Source: Sphingobium baderi
GTDB lineage: Bacteria; Pseudomonadota; Alphaproteobacteria; Sphingomonadales; Sphingomonadaceae
Length of the DNA stretch: 64,000 nucleotides
Reading direction: 5' to 3'
Assembly: GCF_001456115.1 (NCBI RefSeq)
Contig: NZ_CP013264.1
Coordinates: 2,002,501-2,066,500, forward strand
Shown here piece by piece: positions 17,542 through 26,403 of the stretch (positions within the stretch are counted from its first letter, which is position 1; each line of letters opens with the position of its first letter). A program made the position numbers and the translations under genes. Under the pieces are notes generated by a model. The model ran no database searches. It saw only the letters and a program-made list of their open reading frames with translations, and was not told the DNA's origin.

Positions 17542-18792
17542 TTAAAGATCTTGCAACATTTTCGACAGATCGTCTGCCTGAATGAAGCGGGCGATCAGGT
17601 TGTTGAAACGCAGCAACAAATATTCGCTGCCGCCGAATATCTGTTGACCCTCGGGATCGGAGGTCAGGCCGATCTGCTGAAGTTCCACCATCGCGATATC
17701 TTCGGTGATGACATCTCGCGCCTGCGCTTGAATATGCGCTGCTGCGAAAATCTCGCGATGCGTTTGCGGCGCCTTCCGCCCGTATAGCCGAATGCTTGTC
17801 TCGGTTCGGCCAACTGCGGTTGGCCAATATTGCATCCACAAATAGCCGTTCGGAATGATTTGGATGAGGCTATTGGGAAAAAGCGTGATGGCCTCGATCT
17901 GAAAATTCGGCAGGTTAATCCGATTGATTGCCGGCGCTCCCGCGATCCCTTGCTTGGCCTCCATCCGGCGCAGGTCTTCCAGATAATCCTGCTGGATTGT
18001 CTCGAGTACGAAACGCGCGACAGGGGTGGTGGGCAGCCATTCGGGATTTCGGCCCAGGGTGGCCGTGGCGTGTAGGCCGAGATATCTGGGATCGTGAAAA
18101 TCCTGGAACGGGTTTTCGATGACCGCGACTTGCGGATGCAGCGTGCTACGGTGCAGCGACGATATATGATAGCCCTCGCCAGAGGCATCAATCATGCCCT
18201 TCCAATTACCCTGGACTGTCTGGGTCATTTCGACGCCGGTCGGATATTCGTGAAAGGGTATCGGTTCGAACAAATCGCCGAAAGGGCCCAGAAAATCCAA
18301 GAGCGGGACCGGGTTTTGTGCCAGGTTCACGAAGACAAACCCGTTCCATGTCTCGCACGCGATAGGCTTCAGTCCGTTTTCGGCCCGCACAACATGCTGA
18401 AACGAGCCAGAATCCGGGATGCCGCGCAACACACCGTCCACGTCATACAACCAGGCGTGATAAGGGCAACGAAAGCTGGTCGCATTACCCCGATCTTCAC
18501 ATACCAGCGCAACGCCGCGATGGGAGCATTTGTTGTGAAAAGCGCGCAGGAGCCCGTCGCCATCGCGCACGAGGATGCCAGCGGTTCCGACCGTCGGGAT
18601 CGCAAAGCGCATGAAATCGTATGGCGCCGGGACATCCTCGACCCGTGCGATGGCGAGCCACGCGCGGCGGAACAGGCGATCACGTTCACGGGCGAAATTG
18701 GTGTCGTCGGTCGAAAGAGTCGCGGGCATGGTCGCAGGAAAATCCAGACCGGACTGCAATGCCCCGGTTTCCAGCGTGCCGATGGCGCTCAC
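17542..18792 (-). CDS. Rieske [2Fe-2S] aromatic ring-hydroxylating oxygenase alpha subunit
   Basis: 416-residue oxygenase. The N-terminal Rieske domain has Cys89/His91 in CSHRG and Cys109/His112 in CPYHAW. The catalytic domain has iron ligands His209 and His214 in GEGYHISSLH, a bridging Asp202, and probably Asp365 in TEDIAMVE. It activates O2 to hydroxylate or demethylate a ring substrate, using electrons from a reductase not found in the window. The start is GTG, overlapping the stop of the upstream small gene (GTGA), so the two are translationally coupled. Length fits homotrimeric alpha-only oxygenases, or an alpha subunit with an unusual partner. Confidence 0.95.
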   Translation of the reverse strand: MSAIGTLETGALQSGLDFPATMPATLSTDDTNFARERDRLFRRAWLAIARVEDVPAPYDFMRFAIPTVGTAGILVRDGDGLLRAFHNKCSHRGVALVCEDRGNATSFRCPYHAWLYDVDGVLRGIPDSGSFQHVVRAENGLKPIACETWNGFVFVNLAQNPVPLLDFLGPFGDLFEPIPFHEYPTGVEMTQTVQGNWKGMIDASGEGYHISSLHRSTLHPQVAVIENPFQDFHDPRYLGLHATATLGRNPEWLPTTPVARFVLETIQQDYLEDLRRMEAKQGIAGAPAINRINLPNFQIEAITLFPNSLIQIIPNGYLWMQYWPTAVGRTETSIRLYGRKAPQTHREIFAAAHIQAQARDVITEDIAMVELQQIGLTSDPEGQQIFGGSEYLLLRFNNLIARFIQADDLSKMLQDL

Positions 18793-19151
18793 AATATCGC
18801 TCCATTTGGACCGATAGTCCGCATGTCGACACGGTGTGGCGATCGCATATGTGGCACAGTGGATTGATGGAATGTCTCAACCGCCTGAGCGACTTCCGCC
18901 AGCCCGAGCGTCATGCGGAACAACCGTTCCTCCGGGCCGGCAAGAGAGCCCGGCGCCCGGGAATCAAGCAATGCAAAGATTGCTGGCAGTCGGGGCGTGA
19001 TGGCATCGTAAAACTCTTGCAGCGCATCCAATGCCGTCGTTTGTCTCTTTAGATAGCGATCGGCCTGTGTCTCCAACTCTCCCCACTCCCGGAATTGGAG
19101 CAGGTCGGCGAAGCCGGACGGGAGAATATTCGTCTCTGCCGCCACTTCCAT
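18789..19151 (-). CDS. Hypothetical helical protein coupled to the Rieske oxygenase
   Basis: 120 residues, not recognised. It is predicted to be nearly all alpha-helical (for example REWGELETQADRYLKRQ and AQAVETFHQSTV). There is no signal peptide, Cys cluster or known motif. GGAGGT lies 7 bases before the ATG, and its stop overlaps the GTG start of the Rieske gene. That makes expression as a real protein likely and hints at a role in oxygenase assembly or substrate handling. Confidence 0.75.
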   Translation of the reverse strand: MEVAAETNILPSGFADLLQFREWGELETQADRYLKRQTTALDALQEFYDAITPRLPAIFALLDSRAPGSLAGPEERLFRMTLGLAEVAQAVETFHQSTVPHMRSPHRVDMRTIGPNGAIL

Positions 19152-19243
19152 GGCACAACCTCCAATCGATGCTTCAATTGTGACGTTCCGACTGGAGCGC
19201 CAAATGGTCTCAGAACGCGGTAATATGCCAGATCCGCCGACCG

Positions 19244-19600
19244 TTATATATTCTCCGCCACGGCGCGAGGGTCGAGATATTCCCTTCCCTCGATGATCAG
19301 GCCATCCTGAATGATCAGAATGTTGACATCCCGATGGACTTTGCCGGGAAACATCATTTCACTTACGGCCTCATATGCTACCCGATCGCGCTCTGCGGTG
19401 ATGCCGGTAACGTTGACCGAGCGCGTCGAGGCGGTGAGAAGGCTGTCCCGCACCGAAGCCGTGTAGCTGTCACGATTTATGTCGCCCACGCCAAGTATCC
19501 ACCATTGAACGTCTGGGTGCTGAAGCCCCTCGACCGTTTCAAGATCGCCATCGATAACGGCCTGCACATATCGATGGACGATAGCCTTTGCTTCCGACAT
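19244..19600 (-). CDS. SnoaL-like NTF2-fold protein
   Basis: 118 residues, SnoaL/NTF2-like: AIVHRYVQAVIDGDLETVEGLQ at the start, DVQWWILG, and a final EGREYLDPRAV. The LEH Arg-x-Asp pair is absent (YEAVSEMM). It could be an isomerase, dehydratase or ligand-binding protein. GGAG lies 7 bases upstream of the ATG. It lies between the kinase and the small helical protein in the minus-strand series, with short gaps on both sides (60 and 92 bases). Confidence 0.82.
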   Translation of the reverse strand: MSEAKAIVHRYVQAVIDGDLETVEGLQHPDVQWWILGVGDINRDSYTASVRDSLLTASTRSVNVTGITAERDRVAYEAVSEMMFPGKVHRDVNILIIQDGLIIEGREYLDPRAVAENI

Positions 19601-19660
19601 AGGGAGTCTCCTTCAGGGCGGCGGCTCCGGCCATAGGCCGGGCCAATCGCTTGATGAGAT

Positions 19661-20785
19661 TCAGGCGCCCAAGAGGCCCGCAGAGTCGTAGTCGATGATC
19701 GCGGCAGAGAAACGCTCCGTGGGTGGACGCCCGTTCTGGCCCCACCATTCCTCGACTTGTAACCATGCTTGTATTCCATAGACTGGCCAGCGACGAAAAT
19801 GATCCCACATGACGTCGCGATCCGGAACGTCGCGGGCTCCGGTCGCAATGAGTGCTTGCCGATAATGATCGAGCAGTTGCCGATCAGCGGCACGGCGCTC
19901 TTCTATCGTGAGTGAAGCGATCATGAAATAGTTCACGTCCCGCATGCCATGGCCGACCCGACACAGTTGCCAGTCAAACCAGATACGGTGGCCGTCGGGG
20001 TAAATGTAGGTATTGCCCATATGGGAATCGCCGTGAACCAGACAGAACGGCCCGGGCTGTTCGCGGGCCCATTTGTTCAGCTTGGCATACACGCGATCCA
20101 GCCTGGAATGATCTTCGACGATCCATGGCGGCAGGACATCGTTGTAAATGCCGCTTTTGAGGTTGGCATCGACATAAGGCCGCATGAGAGCGATCTGGTC
20201 CGTGTCGACAGGCGTATCCATCGATCGGGGCAACCAGGCCAATTGACCAAGTCGTTCATCTCCCCACCATGCACCATGGAGCTTGGCCAGGTCCTCCAGG
20301 GCTCGCGCGACGCCTTCGATCCCTAAAAGGTCCGTACTATGTCCGAACCTGCCGCCGGCATCGGCAAGGTCTTCGAGCACGACCACGCCTTGACCGCTGC
20401 CATCGCCATCCCAATCGGCATAATAGCATCTCGCCGCCGGCAGCGGCGGCATCGATCCGGCCTCATAATAAAATCGGGCTTCGAGTTCGCAAATGTCAGT
20501 ATTATTATTGATGATTTGACCCGACCAGTTAGCCTTGAGGCAAAGATGCTCAGGCAGGCCCGCCGCTTTCCCTGCATCATTATATGTGACTGCCACGCGT
20601 AAATTAGTCGTATGGGAATTGTGCAAGTCGACTGTTTCCATCGTCTCGATGCACAGGCCGGGATAGCGATTTGCGAGCAGCCCGCCCAGCCATTCGGCCG
20701 TCACACCTTCCAGGTCTCGGGGAATGGGAGCAAGGCGGGCATAGGGACCATAGGTCCGTGTCGCTGTATCCTGGATAACTGTCAT
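19661..20785 (-). CDS. APH/ecdysteroid-kinase-like phosphotransferase
   Basis: 374 residues with the aminoglycoside-phosphotransferase / choline-kinase-like fold. The catalytic loop is CLVHGDSHMGN (His251, Asp253, Asn258). The metal-binding Asp271 is in IWFDWQ. Lys84 in LCLKANW is the likely ATP-contacting Lys. It would phosphorylate a hydroxyl group on a small molecule using ATP. The gene starts 13 bases after the TBDR stop, so it probably phosphorylates the imported ligand or an early product. Antibiotic resistance is less likely given the catabolic neighbours. Confidence 0.85.
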   Translation of the reverse strand: MTVIQDTATRTYGPYARLAPIPRDLEGVTAEWLGGLLANRYPGLCIETMETVDLHNSHTTNLRVAVTYNDAGKAAGLPEHLCLKANWSGQIINNNTDICELEARFYYEAGSMPPLPAARCYYADWDGDGSGQGVVVLEDLADAGGRFGHSTDLLGIEGVARALEDLAKLHGAWWGDERLGQLAWLPRSMDTPVDTDQIALMRPYVDANLKSGIYNDVLPPWIVEDHSRLDRVYAKLNKWAREQPGPFCLVHGDSHMGNTYIYPDGHRIWFDWQLCRVGHGMRDVNYFMIASLTIEERRAADRQLLDHYRQALIATGARDVPDRDVMWDHFRRWPVYGIQAWLQVEEWWGQNGRPPTERFSAAIIDYDSAGLLGA

Positions 20786-20798
20786 TGCTTTCCTCTCC

Positions 20799-23234
20799 TC
20801 AACGTTCGCCGAACCGATACCGAAGCGTCAAGCCGAACTGGCGAGGCGCGCCATATATTCCCGCGTTGATCCCGACCGTATCTCCCGACACGGTGCCAGC
20901 CTGCAGATATTTTTTGTCGAATACATTGGTCATGTAAACGCTGAGATCCAGAGGCCGGGCGCCGACATCGTTCCAGTCCAGGCGCATGTTCACCACGTCA
21001 TAGGATGGCAAATAAGTGTCGACATAGGGCAGCTTGCTGGATGCATAATAATCTGCGGAGAAATTCAGTTCGCCGACATTGTCTCCCAGCGGCAGGCGAT
21101 ATTGGGCGCCAAGCGTAATGGTTCGTTTCGCGACGAGGTCAAAGGGAATCTCACGGCTCCCCAGATAAGCGGTAAATACCGCTGGCGCGTTGAAGGACCG
21201 TGTTTTGGGGTCGAGGAAGTTTCCGCCGAATGTGAATGATAGGTGGCTCGTGGGCGAAATCCTGCCATCGAAGTCCAGGCCTGCGATCCGTGCCTTTCCG
21301 GCGTTGACGAGCAGCGTCCCGGACTGCGGATCATTGTTGGGATCGCAGTCGCCATCCGGCGAATAGGGCGGCTGACCGAGGACCGGGGCGCCGACCGTGC
21401 AGCCCGGATTTGTCCGCACTCCGCTCAACGCGATCTGGACTCCGTCATAATAGCCCACAAAGGCCGACGCATTTAGCCGGACCTTGACCCCGCCTACGTC
21501 CCAATCCGAACGGATACCGGCCTCAACATCGGTGACCCGCTCAGGACCGAAGGACTGGTAGGGCAACAAATTGCCACCGAAGGTGGGCGTATTGATCCCA
21601 CCGGACCGATAGCCTCTTCTGGTGACTAGATAGGTGAAGAGTTTCTGGGTGGCTTGCCAGTCGAAGCCCAACGTCCAGGTCGGCGCGTTCGATTTGGCGT
21701 AATTGACGGTAGGAATGATGAGCCGAGGGTCGGTGCCCTCCACGCAGATATCCTCGCTCAGCGTGCCGCCGGTGCTCAGATCAGTCGCGGTGCAGGAGCT
21801 CTCTTTGTCCCACGTATAACGGATGCCGGCATTCAAACGCAGGCCGGATAGTATGTCATCGAGGTTGATGTTGACGTTTCCGAACAGCGCCCGGCTGGTT
21901 TCACGATAGAAAGCATAGTTATAGGTCGGGAAATTCTGCGGATAAGTCTGACCCGGAAGTGGTGGCTGGCCGACCGAATTGCCGCCGCCGGTCGGTCCGA
22001 AGGGCCGACTCTTCAGATAAAATCCGCCAAGCAGCCAGTTGATTCGGTCGCCGAATGCATCCCCTTTAAGCTGAATCTCGTCGGTGAACTGCTCGACCCG
22101 GCTGATCGAACCGCCATTGATGAAGGTGAGTCTCACTCCTGCGGGCAGCCCGATCTCCGGATTGCCGGTGGAGGTGAGAAGCGGCAGTCCGTCGACATTG
22201 TAATTGCCGATGCCCGTGGTGCGTCGATACCCGAATATGTTGGTGAAACTCATGCTATCGCTGAGATCTATGTCGGTGCGATTGGTGATGCCCAGCCGGC
22301 GTGTTCGACTGATAGTCGGAGAGACGTCGTTATCGACCACGCGCGGTCCGCGGGCGCGTTGACGCGCCAATTCGGCCAGGGTCGCTTCGCGTAATCCCAG
22401 CAGGTCGATCAGTCCCGGTTGGTCGACAACGCCGAAAAGAACGGTTCCATCGCCATTGTACGAGTTTCGATAATAATCGAAGATGGTCAGGTTCTTGACC
22501 CCCTCGACGGGTTCGATCAGCAGCGATGCGCGGAACGCGCGGGAGTTAATGTCATCGAAATCGCCCCCGATGCCGATGTTCTTGGTGTAACCGTCCCGCT
22601 TTTGATACTGGCCTGCGAGCCGTAGCGAGATCTTGTCCCGTACGATCGGAACGGTGAGCGCGCCTTCCAGTTGGCGATTGTCGAACCGGCCATAGCCCAG
22701 TTGCAGATAGCCGCCCACATCATAGGTCGGCGCGGTCGGATAAAAAAGTACGGCTCCCCCGGTCGTGTTGCGACCGAATAGCGTGCCCTGCGGACCCTTC
22801 AGGACCTGTACGGATGCCATGTCGTAGACAGCGAGTCCGCTCGAAAATGTGGGCTGCGGCACATCGGCGAAATAGCTGACAACGGCCGGTGCGTTCGAGC
22901 CTGAAAGCGCCTTCGATTGGCCGCGGATGACGAAGACCGAATTTTCGCGGCTCCCCGATCCGCCCAGGAAAACACCCGGCGTCTTGATCATGAGGTCGGC
23001 CGTATTCTGGATCGTTGCGGTTCTGAGCATGTCGCTGTTGAATGCGGTGACCGAAACCGGCGTCGATTGGATATTTTCTTCGGAGCGGCGTGCGGTGACC
23101 ACAATGTCGTCGTTCGCGGCCGAGGCATCCAGCGCAGGAGGGGTATTTTCCTGGGCAAGAGCGGACGCTGGCAGCAAATATATTGCGGACACCATCAACG
23201 CAGCGCGAAAATCCAGTCCGGCTTTCAAAAACAT
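20799..23234 (-). CDS. TonB-dependent receptor
   Basis: 811 residues. A signal peptide (PASALAQ) is followed by TonB box DDIVVTARRSEE, plug with VFVIRGQSKAL and VLKGPQGTLFGRNT, and a barrel ending LTLRYRFGER. The ATG at 23234 follows GAGGGGGAACG; the frame runs on to 23267 without a signal peptide at its start. It heads the series with kinase, SnoaL-like, Rieske and P450 genes. The AraC gene lies upstream on the same strand. It probably imports the substrate of that pathway. Confidence 0.93.
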   Translation of the reverse strand: MFLKAGLDFRAALMVSAIYLLPASALAQENTPPALDASAANDDIVVTARRSEENIQSTPVSVTAFNSDMLRTATIQNTADLMIKTPGVFLGGSGSRENSVFVIRGQSKALSGSNAPAVVSYFADVPQPTFSSGLAVYDMASVQVLKGPQGTLFGRNTTGGAVLFYPTAPTYDVGGYLQLGYGRFDNRQLEGALTVPIVRDKISLRLAGQYQKRDGYTKNIGIGGDFDDINSRAFRASLLIEPVEGVKNLTIFDYYRNSYNGDGTVLFGVVDQPGLIDLLGLREATLAELARQRARGPRVVDNDVSPTISRTRRLGITNRTDIDLSDSMSFTNIFGYRRTTGIGNYNVDGLPLLTSTGNPEIGLPAGVRLTFINGGSISRVEQFTDEIQLKGDAFGDRINWLLGGFYLKSRPFGPTGGGNSVGQPPLPGQTYPQNFPTYNYAFYRETSRALFGNVNINLDDILSGLRLNAGIRYTWDKESSCTATDLSTGGTLSEDICVEGTDPRLIIPTVNYAKSNAPTWTLGFDWQATQKLFTYLVTRRGYRSGGINTPTFGGNLLPYQSFGPERVTDVEAGIRSDWDVGGVKVRLNASAFVGYYDGVQIALSGVRTNPGCTVGAPVLGQPPYSPDGDCDPNNDPQSGTLLVNAGKARIAGLDFDGRISPTSHLSFTFGGNFLDPKTRSFNAPAVFTAYLGSREIPFDLVAKRTITLGAQYRLPLGDNVGELNFSADYYASSKLPYVDTYLPSYDVVNMRLDWNDVGARPLDLSVYMTNVFDKKYLQAGTVSGDTVGINAGIYGAPRQFGLTLRYRFGER

Positions 23235-23384
23235 CGTTCCCCCTCGCGGGCCGTCATGCGCGGCCATTCCTTTTGTAAATGGGCAGCAGATATTCGCTGA
23301 CCATCCCGATGTGCTTAAATGACAAGGCAGACAGGAAACAACGGCGAAGCCTTAACTCGGCCAGCGGCATTCTTGATTATACGT

Positions 23385-24299
23385 TCAACTGCGGTGATGC
23401 TGTGCCCGAAAGCGGCCGGGCGATATCCCTAGTTCGCGCTTGAACGCCCGCGAAAACGCAACATCGGTCCCATAGCCGGACCGGTAGGCGACTTCCGCGA
23501 GAGACAGGCCGCCGCGAAGAAGGTTGCATGCTCGGGCCAGCCTGAAACGCGTCATGTATCGCGCAGGGGTTTCGCCAAGGCATTCCGCGAAGTGAACCGC
23601 AAAGGAGGTGCGCGACATGTTTGCCAGATGCGCCAGCGAGGCGACGGTCCATGGCTTCTCAGGTTCCAGATGGATTGCGCGCAGGCTGGCACCAATGCGG
23701 GAGGGCGCGCCGCTGTCGATGTACCGCTGGAGCCAGGGATTTCGCATCAGGTACTGAATGATCACGCCCATCAGCGTGGCCTCCAGCAGGCGGCGGTTGA
23801 TCGATGCATTCACGAAGGGGAGGGGGCTTTTCGTGCCGATCAGATAATCGGAGATATCCGCTTGCCAAGCATATTCCCAAGGTTTGATCCCAGGAATGAT
23901 GACGGTGGGAGGCAAAAGGTGCAGGATGGGGTGCGGGCCGATATTGCCCAGGTCGTAGACGACGCAATTGAGGTGGCATTCTCTATCATCGGCCACCTCG
24001 ACGCGATATGGCGCTCCGTCGGTCAATAGCGCGAAATCGCCGGGTTGAAGTCGCTCGGTCGAGCCTCCCTCTCGTAATATCTCCACCTCGCCGGACAGAA
24101 CCGTCAGCCCGAAGACGAGAGTCGTATCGTCCGGATGGTCGTCCAGGTGAAGGTCGCGACCTCGAGAAATGGCCAGTGTCTGATATGAGGCCGATGCGAT
24201 GTGGATGCTTTCGAGGAGCGCCGACAGCGAAGTGTCGTTCGGGATGATCTGCCAGCCCCGCTCCAAGGCCCTATGCGAGCGTCCGGAATGGCCGGACAT
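23385..24299 (-). CDS. AraC family transcriptional regulator
   Basis: 304 residues. The N-terminal half resembles a cupin-like AraC ligand domain. The C-terminal 100 residues are a typical AraC double helix-turn-helix (WTVASLAHLANMSRTSF and LSLAEVAYRSGYGTDVAFSRAF, ending GISPGRFR). I chose the ATG at 24299, preceded by GGAAG, over a GTG six codons upstream. It lies 150 bases upstream of the TBDR-kinase-Rieske-P450 series on the same strand and is the best candidate activator for it. Confidence 0.92.
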   Translation of the reverse strand: MSGHSGRSHRALERGWQIIPNDTSLSALLESIHIASASYQTLAISRGRDLHLDDHPDDTTLVFGLTVLSGEVEILREGGSTERLQPGDFALLTDGAPYRVEVADDRECHLNCVVYDLGNIGPHPILHLLPPTVIIPGIKPWEYAWQADISDYLIGTKSPLPFVNASINRRLLEATLMGVIIQYLMRNPWLQRYIDSGAPSRIGASLRAIHLEPEKPWTVASLAHLANMSRTSFAVHFAECLGETPARYMTRFRLARACNLLRGGLSLAEVAYRSGYGTDVAFSRAFKRELGISPGRFRAQHHRS

Positions 24300-24372
24300 C
24301 TTATTCTTCCGCCCCACGCACTTTCATTCCCCTCGTCGAGCACCTCATGGGCAAAGCCCCTTCATTTCCTGG

Positions 24373-25020
24373 TCACGAGGTCCCGTTCGCGACTGCATCC
24401 AACATTAATCCTACGGCATAGTGCTGCCAGGATTCGATGCCTTCGTCTGACGTCAGATCCAGCGATAGAAAGGCCGAGAGAACGCCGCCGCAAAAGAAGC
24501 AGGTCGTCAGGATCGACAGCGACGCCGCAAACAGTCGCTCGATATGCAGGTCCGGCTTAAATTCACCGGTCGTCGCTCCGCGCGCAATGATGTTTGCAAA
24601 GATGTCGACCACTGGCTGGGTCACATTCCTGATCTGATGGTGCTGCCGCATATGCATGCCGCCATGGATATTCTCATCCAGCATGATCGGTATGCAGTCG
24701 GGGAACAGCCGGTATTGGTCGGACATGGTAATGAGAAACAAACGCAAGGCATTGGGCGGCGTCAGGCTGTCATAAGCCTGCGCGCGCATGTTACGCATCG
24801 ATTGCTGTAGGCAATCCCAGATGACCTGGGAGAACAGCTCATCCTTCGATTCATAATAATGATAAATGAGCTGTTTGGTCTTGCCGGAGTTCTGCGCGAT
24901 ATTCGTAATGCGGGCGCCGCTCAGGCCATGACGGCCGAACTCGGACCGTGCCGCTGAAAGGATCGTGGCCGCGCTATTGTGGCGATCACTTCCCTGCATG
25001 TCCTTTCTATCGTCCGCCAT
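24373..25020 (-). CDS. TetR/AcrR family transcriptional regulator
   Basis: 215 residues. The N-terminal helix-turn-helix is ILSAARSEFGRHGLSGARI followed by GKTKQLIYHYYESKDELF. The helical C-terminal domain resembles the TetR_C class with a central LFPDCIPIMLDENIHGG. The ATG at 25020 follows GGGAGAGTGGG. The longer frame to 25200 adds non-homologous sequence. It is divergent from the sulfotransferase operon and upstream of the AraC gene, so it may control either set. Confidence 0.9.
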   Translation of the reverse strand: MADDRKDMQGSDRHNSAATILSAARSEFGRHGLSGARITNIAQNSGKTKQLIYHYYESKDELFSQVIWDCLQQSMRNMRAQAYDSLTPPNALRLFLITMSDQYRLFPDCIPIMLDENIHGGMHMRQHHQIRNVTQPVVDIFANIIARGATTGEFKPDLHIERLFAASLSILTTCFFCGGVLSAFLSLDLTSDEGIESWQHYAVGLMLDAVANGTS

Positions 25021-25229
25021 CCCACTCTCCCGATCTTTTCTGCTTCTTGCCCAGAATACATCCCTGGGGAGCGCGATGGCCTCTCCAACGATGGGGCAGG
25101 CGATGCCGGACGCTGACCGAGTGTAAAAAGAGCGGCCTTTACCTGCCACCGCGCCTCGCCTTAGCCATAGGTCGTGGCCAGCGAGGTTGGCCACCGGCAA
25201 AAGGCGATAATCGAAAGAGGCGAGGGTGA

Positions 25230-26390
25230 ATGGCGATCAGGCTGCAATTGGATGCCCAGGATATTTTCGCGGCGGCGAAGGCGCGTAGCGGTCTGGGCGA
25301 CTATGCTGATGATGCGTTGCACGAGCGGTTCGACTATCTGATCAGCCTGTTCAATGGCTTTGGCAGCATAAGAGAACCTGATTATCCCGCAGCAGTCGAA
25401 CAGATGACGGAGACGGTGGTCAAGCGTTTGCAGGTTGCCCGCGACTGGGCCGAGACCCCGGCGATCCTTGAAGAGGAGATCGTTCAGCCCTTTTTCGTGC
25501 TGGGCAGCGCGCGGGCGGGTAGCACCTTTACGCAGATGCTTCTGGCAATGGACGATGGTCATCGCACGCCGCGCTATCGCGATGTCCAGCATCCATCGCC
25601 GCCGCGCGGGCTGGATGCGGCGGCTGATGCCGCCGCCCTTGCCGAACAGAATGCCTATGTCGATTTCATGGTGGGCAAGTCGCCGAGGATGATGTCGGCG
25701 CACCCCTATCTCGATCAGCGGGGGGAGGCGGAGGCGGAAGACGAATATGTCTATTCGCTTGATTTCGACCTGGCCTATCCGCTCTGGTATCTGAAAGTCC
25801 CCAGCCTGCCGCAGAGCCTGCCGCCCCGCAATCCGGTGCAGGCGCTGCGGTTTTACAAAAATATGCTCAAGCAGTTCCAGTGGAAGACCCCGACCCGCCG
25901 CTGGATCGGAAAGGGCGTGATCCACCATTATATACCCGAAGCCGTGATGGAAGTGTTTCCGGACATGGTGGGTTTCTGGATCCATCGCCCGCCCGAGGAA
26001 TATGTGGCGTCGCTGCTGGAATTGCTGTCGCTGCAATATGGGCCATTCAATGGCGATCTTTATAATGTGCGACCGACCGAACTGGTGGCGCAGCTGAAAG
26101 CCGGGGTGCAGCATATCCTAAACAATCCAGCTACGTTCGATCCCCGGCTCCATCATATCCGCTTCAGCGATATGGTGACGGACCCGGTGCCGGTGTTCGA
26201 GAAAATCTATGATGCCCACGGCATTGCGTTCACTGATGCCTATGCCGATCGTATCAACGTCCGCATGCGCGATCCCAATTACCGCGCTGACCGTTACGGC
26301 AAGTTCGAATACTCGCTTGAGAAATATGGGCTGGAAAAGGACGTGCTGCGTCGTGAATTCGCCGAATATTGCGACCGTTTCTCGATCTGA
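25230..26390 (+). CDS. Sulfotransferase family protein
   Basis: 386 residues. The PAPS-binding 5'-phosphosulfate loop is FFVLGSARAGSTFTQML near residue 90. The central region GFWIHRPPEEYVASLLELL is the probable 3'-phosphate-binding helix. This enzyme class moves sulfate from PAPS to a hydroxyl group, but many bacterial members in catabolic clusters have no proven sulfotransferase activity. GAGGGTGA precedes the ATG. First gene of a tight set with a DapB-like dehydrogenase, a DUF1214 protein and an SDR. Confidence 0.88.
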   Translation: MAIRLQLDAQDIFAAAKARSGLGDYADDALHERFDYLISLFNGFGSIREPDYPAAVEQMTETVVKRLQVARDWAETPAILEEEIVQPFFVLGSARAGSTFTQMLLAMDDGHRTPRYRDVQHPSPPRGLDAAADAAALAEQNAYVDFMVGKSPRMMSAHPYLDQRGEAEAEDEYVYSLDFDLAYPLWYLKVPSLPQSLPPRNPVQALRFYKNMLKQFQWKTPTRRWIGKGVIHHYIPEAVMEVFPDMVGFWIHRPPEEYVASLLELLSLQYGPFNGDLYNVRPTELVAQLKAGVQHILNNPATFDPRLHHIRFSDMVTDPVPVFEKIYDAHGIAFTDAYADRINVRMRDPNYRADRYGKFEYSLEKYGLEKDVLRREFAEYCDRFSI

Positions 26391-26403
26391 TGGAGCACAG
26401 AGC

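Noticed and set aside
19661..20785. Aminoglycoside resistance gene
   Set aside because: The APH fold is shared by many small-molecule kinases; its place after a receptor in a catabolic operon argues for a metabolic role.
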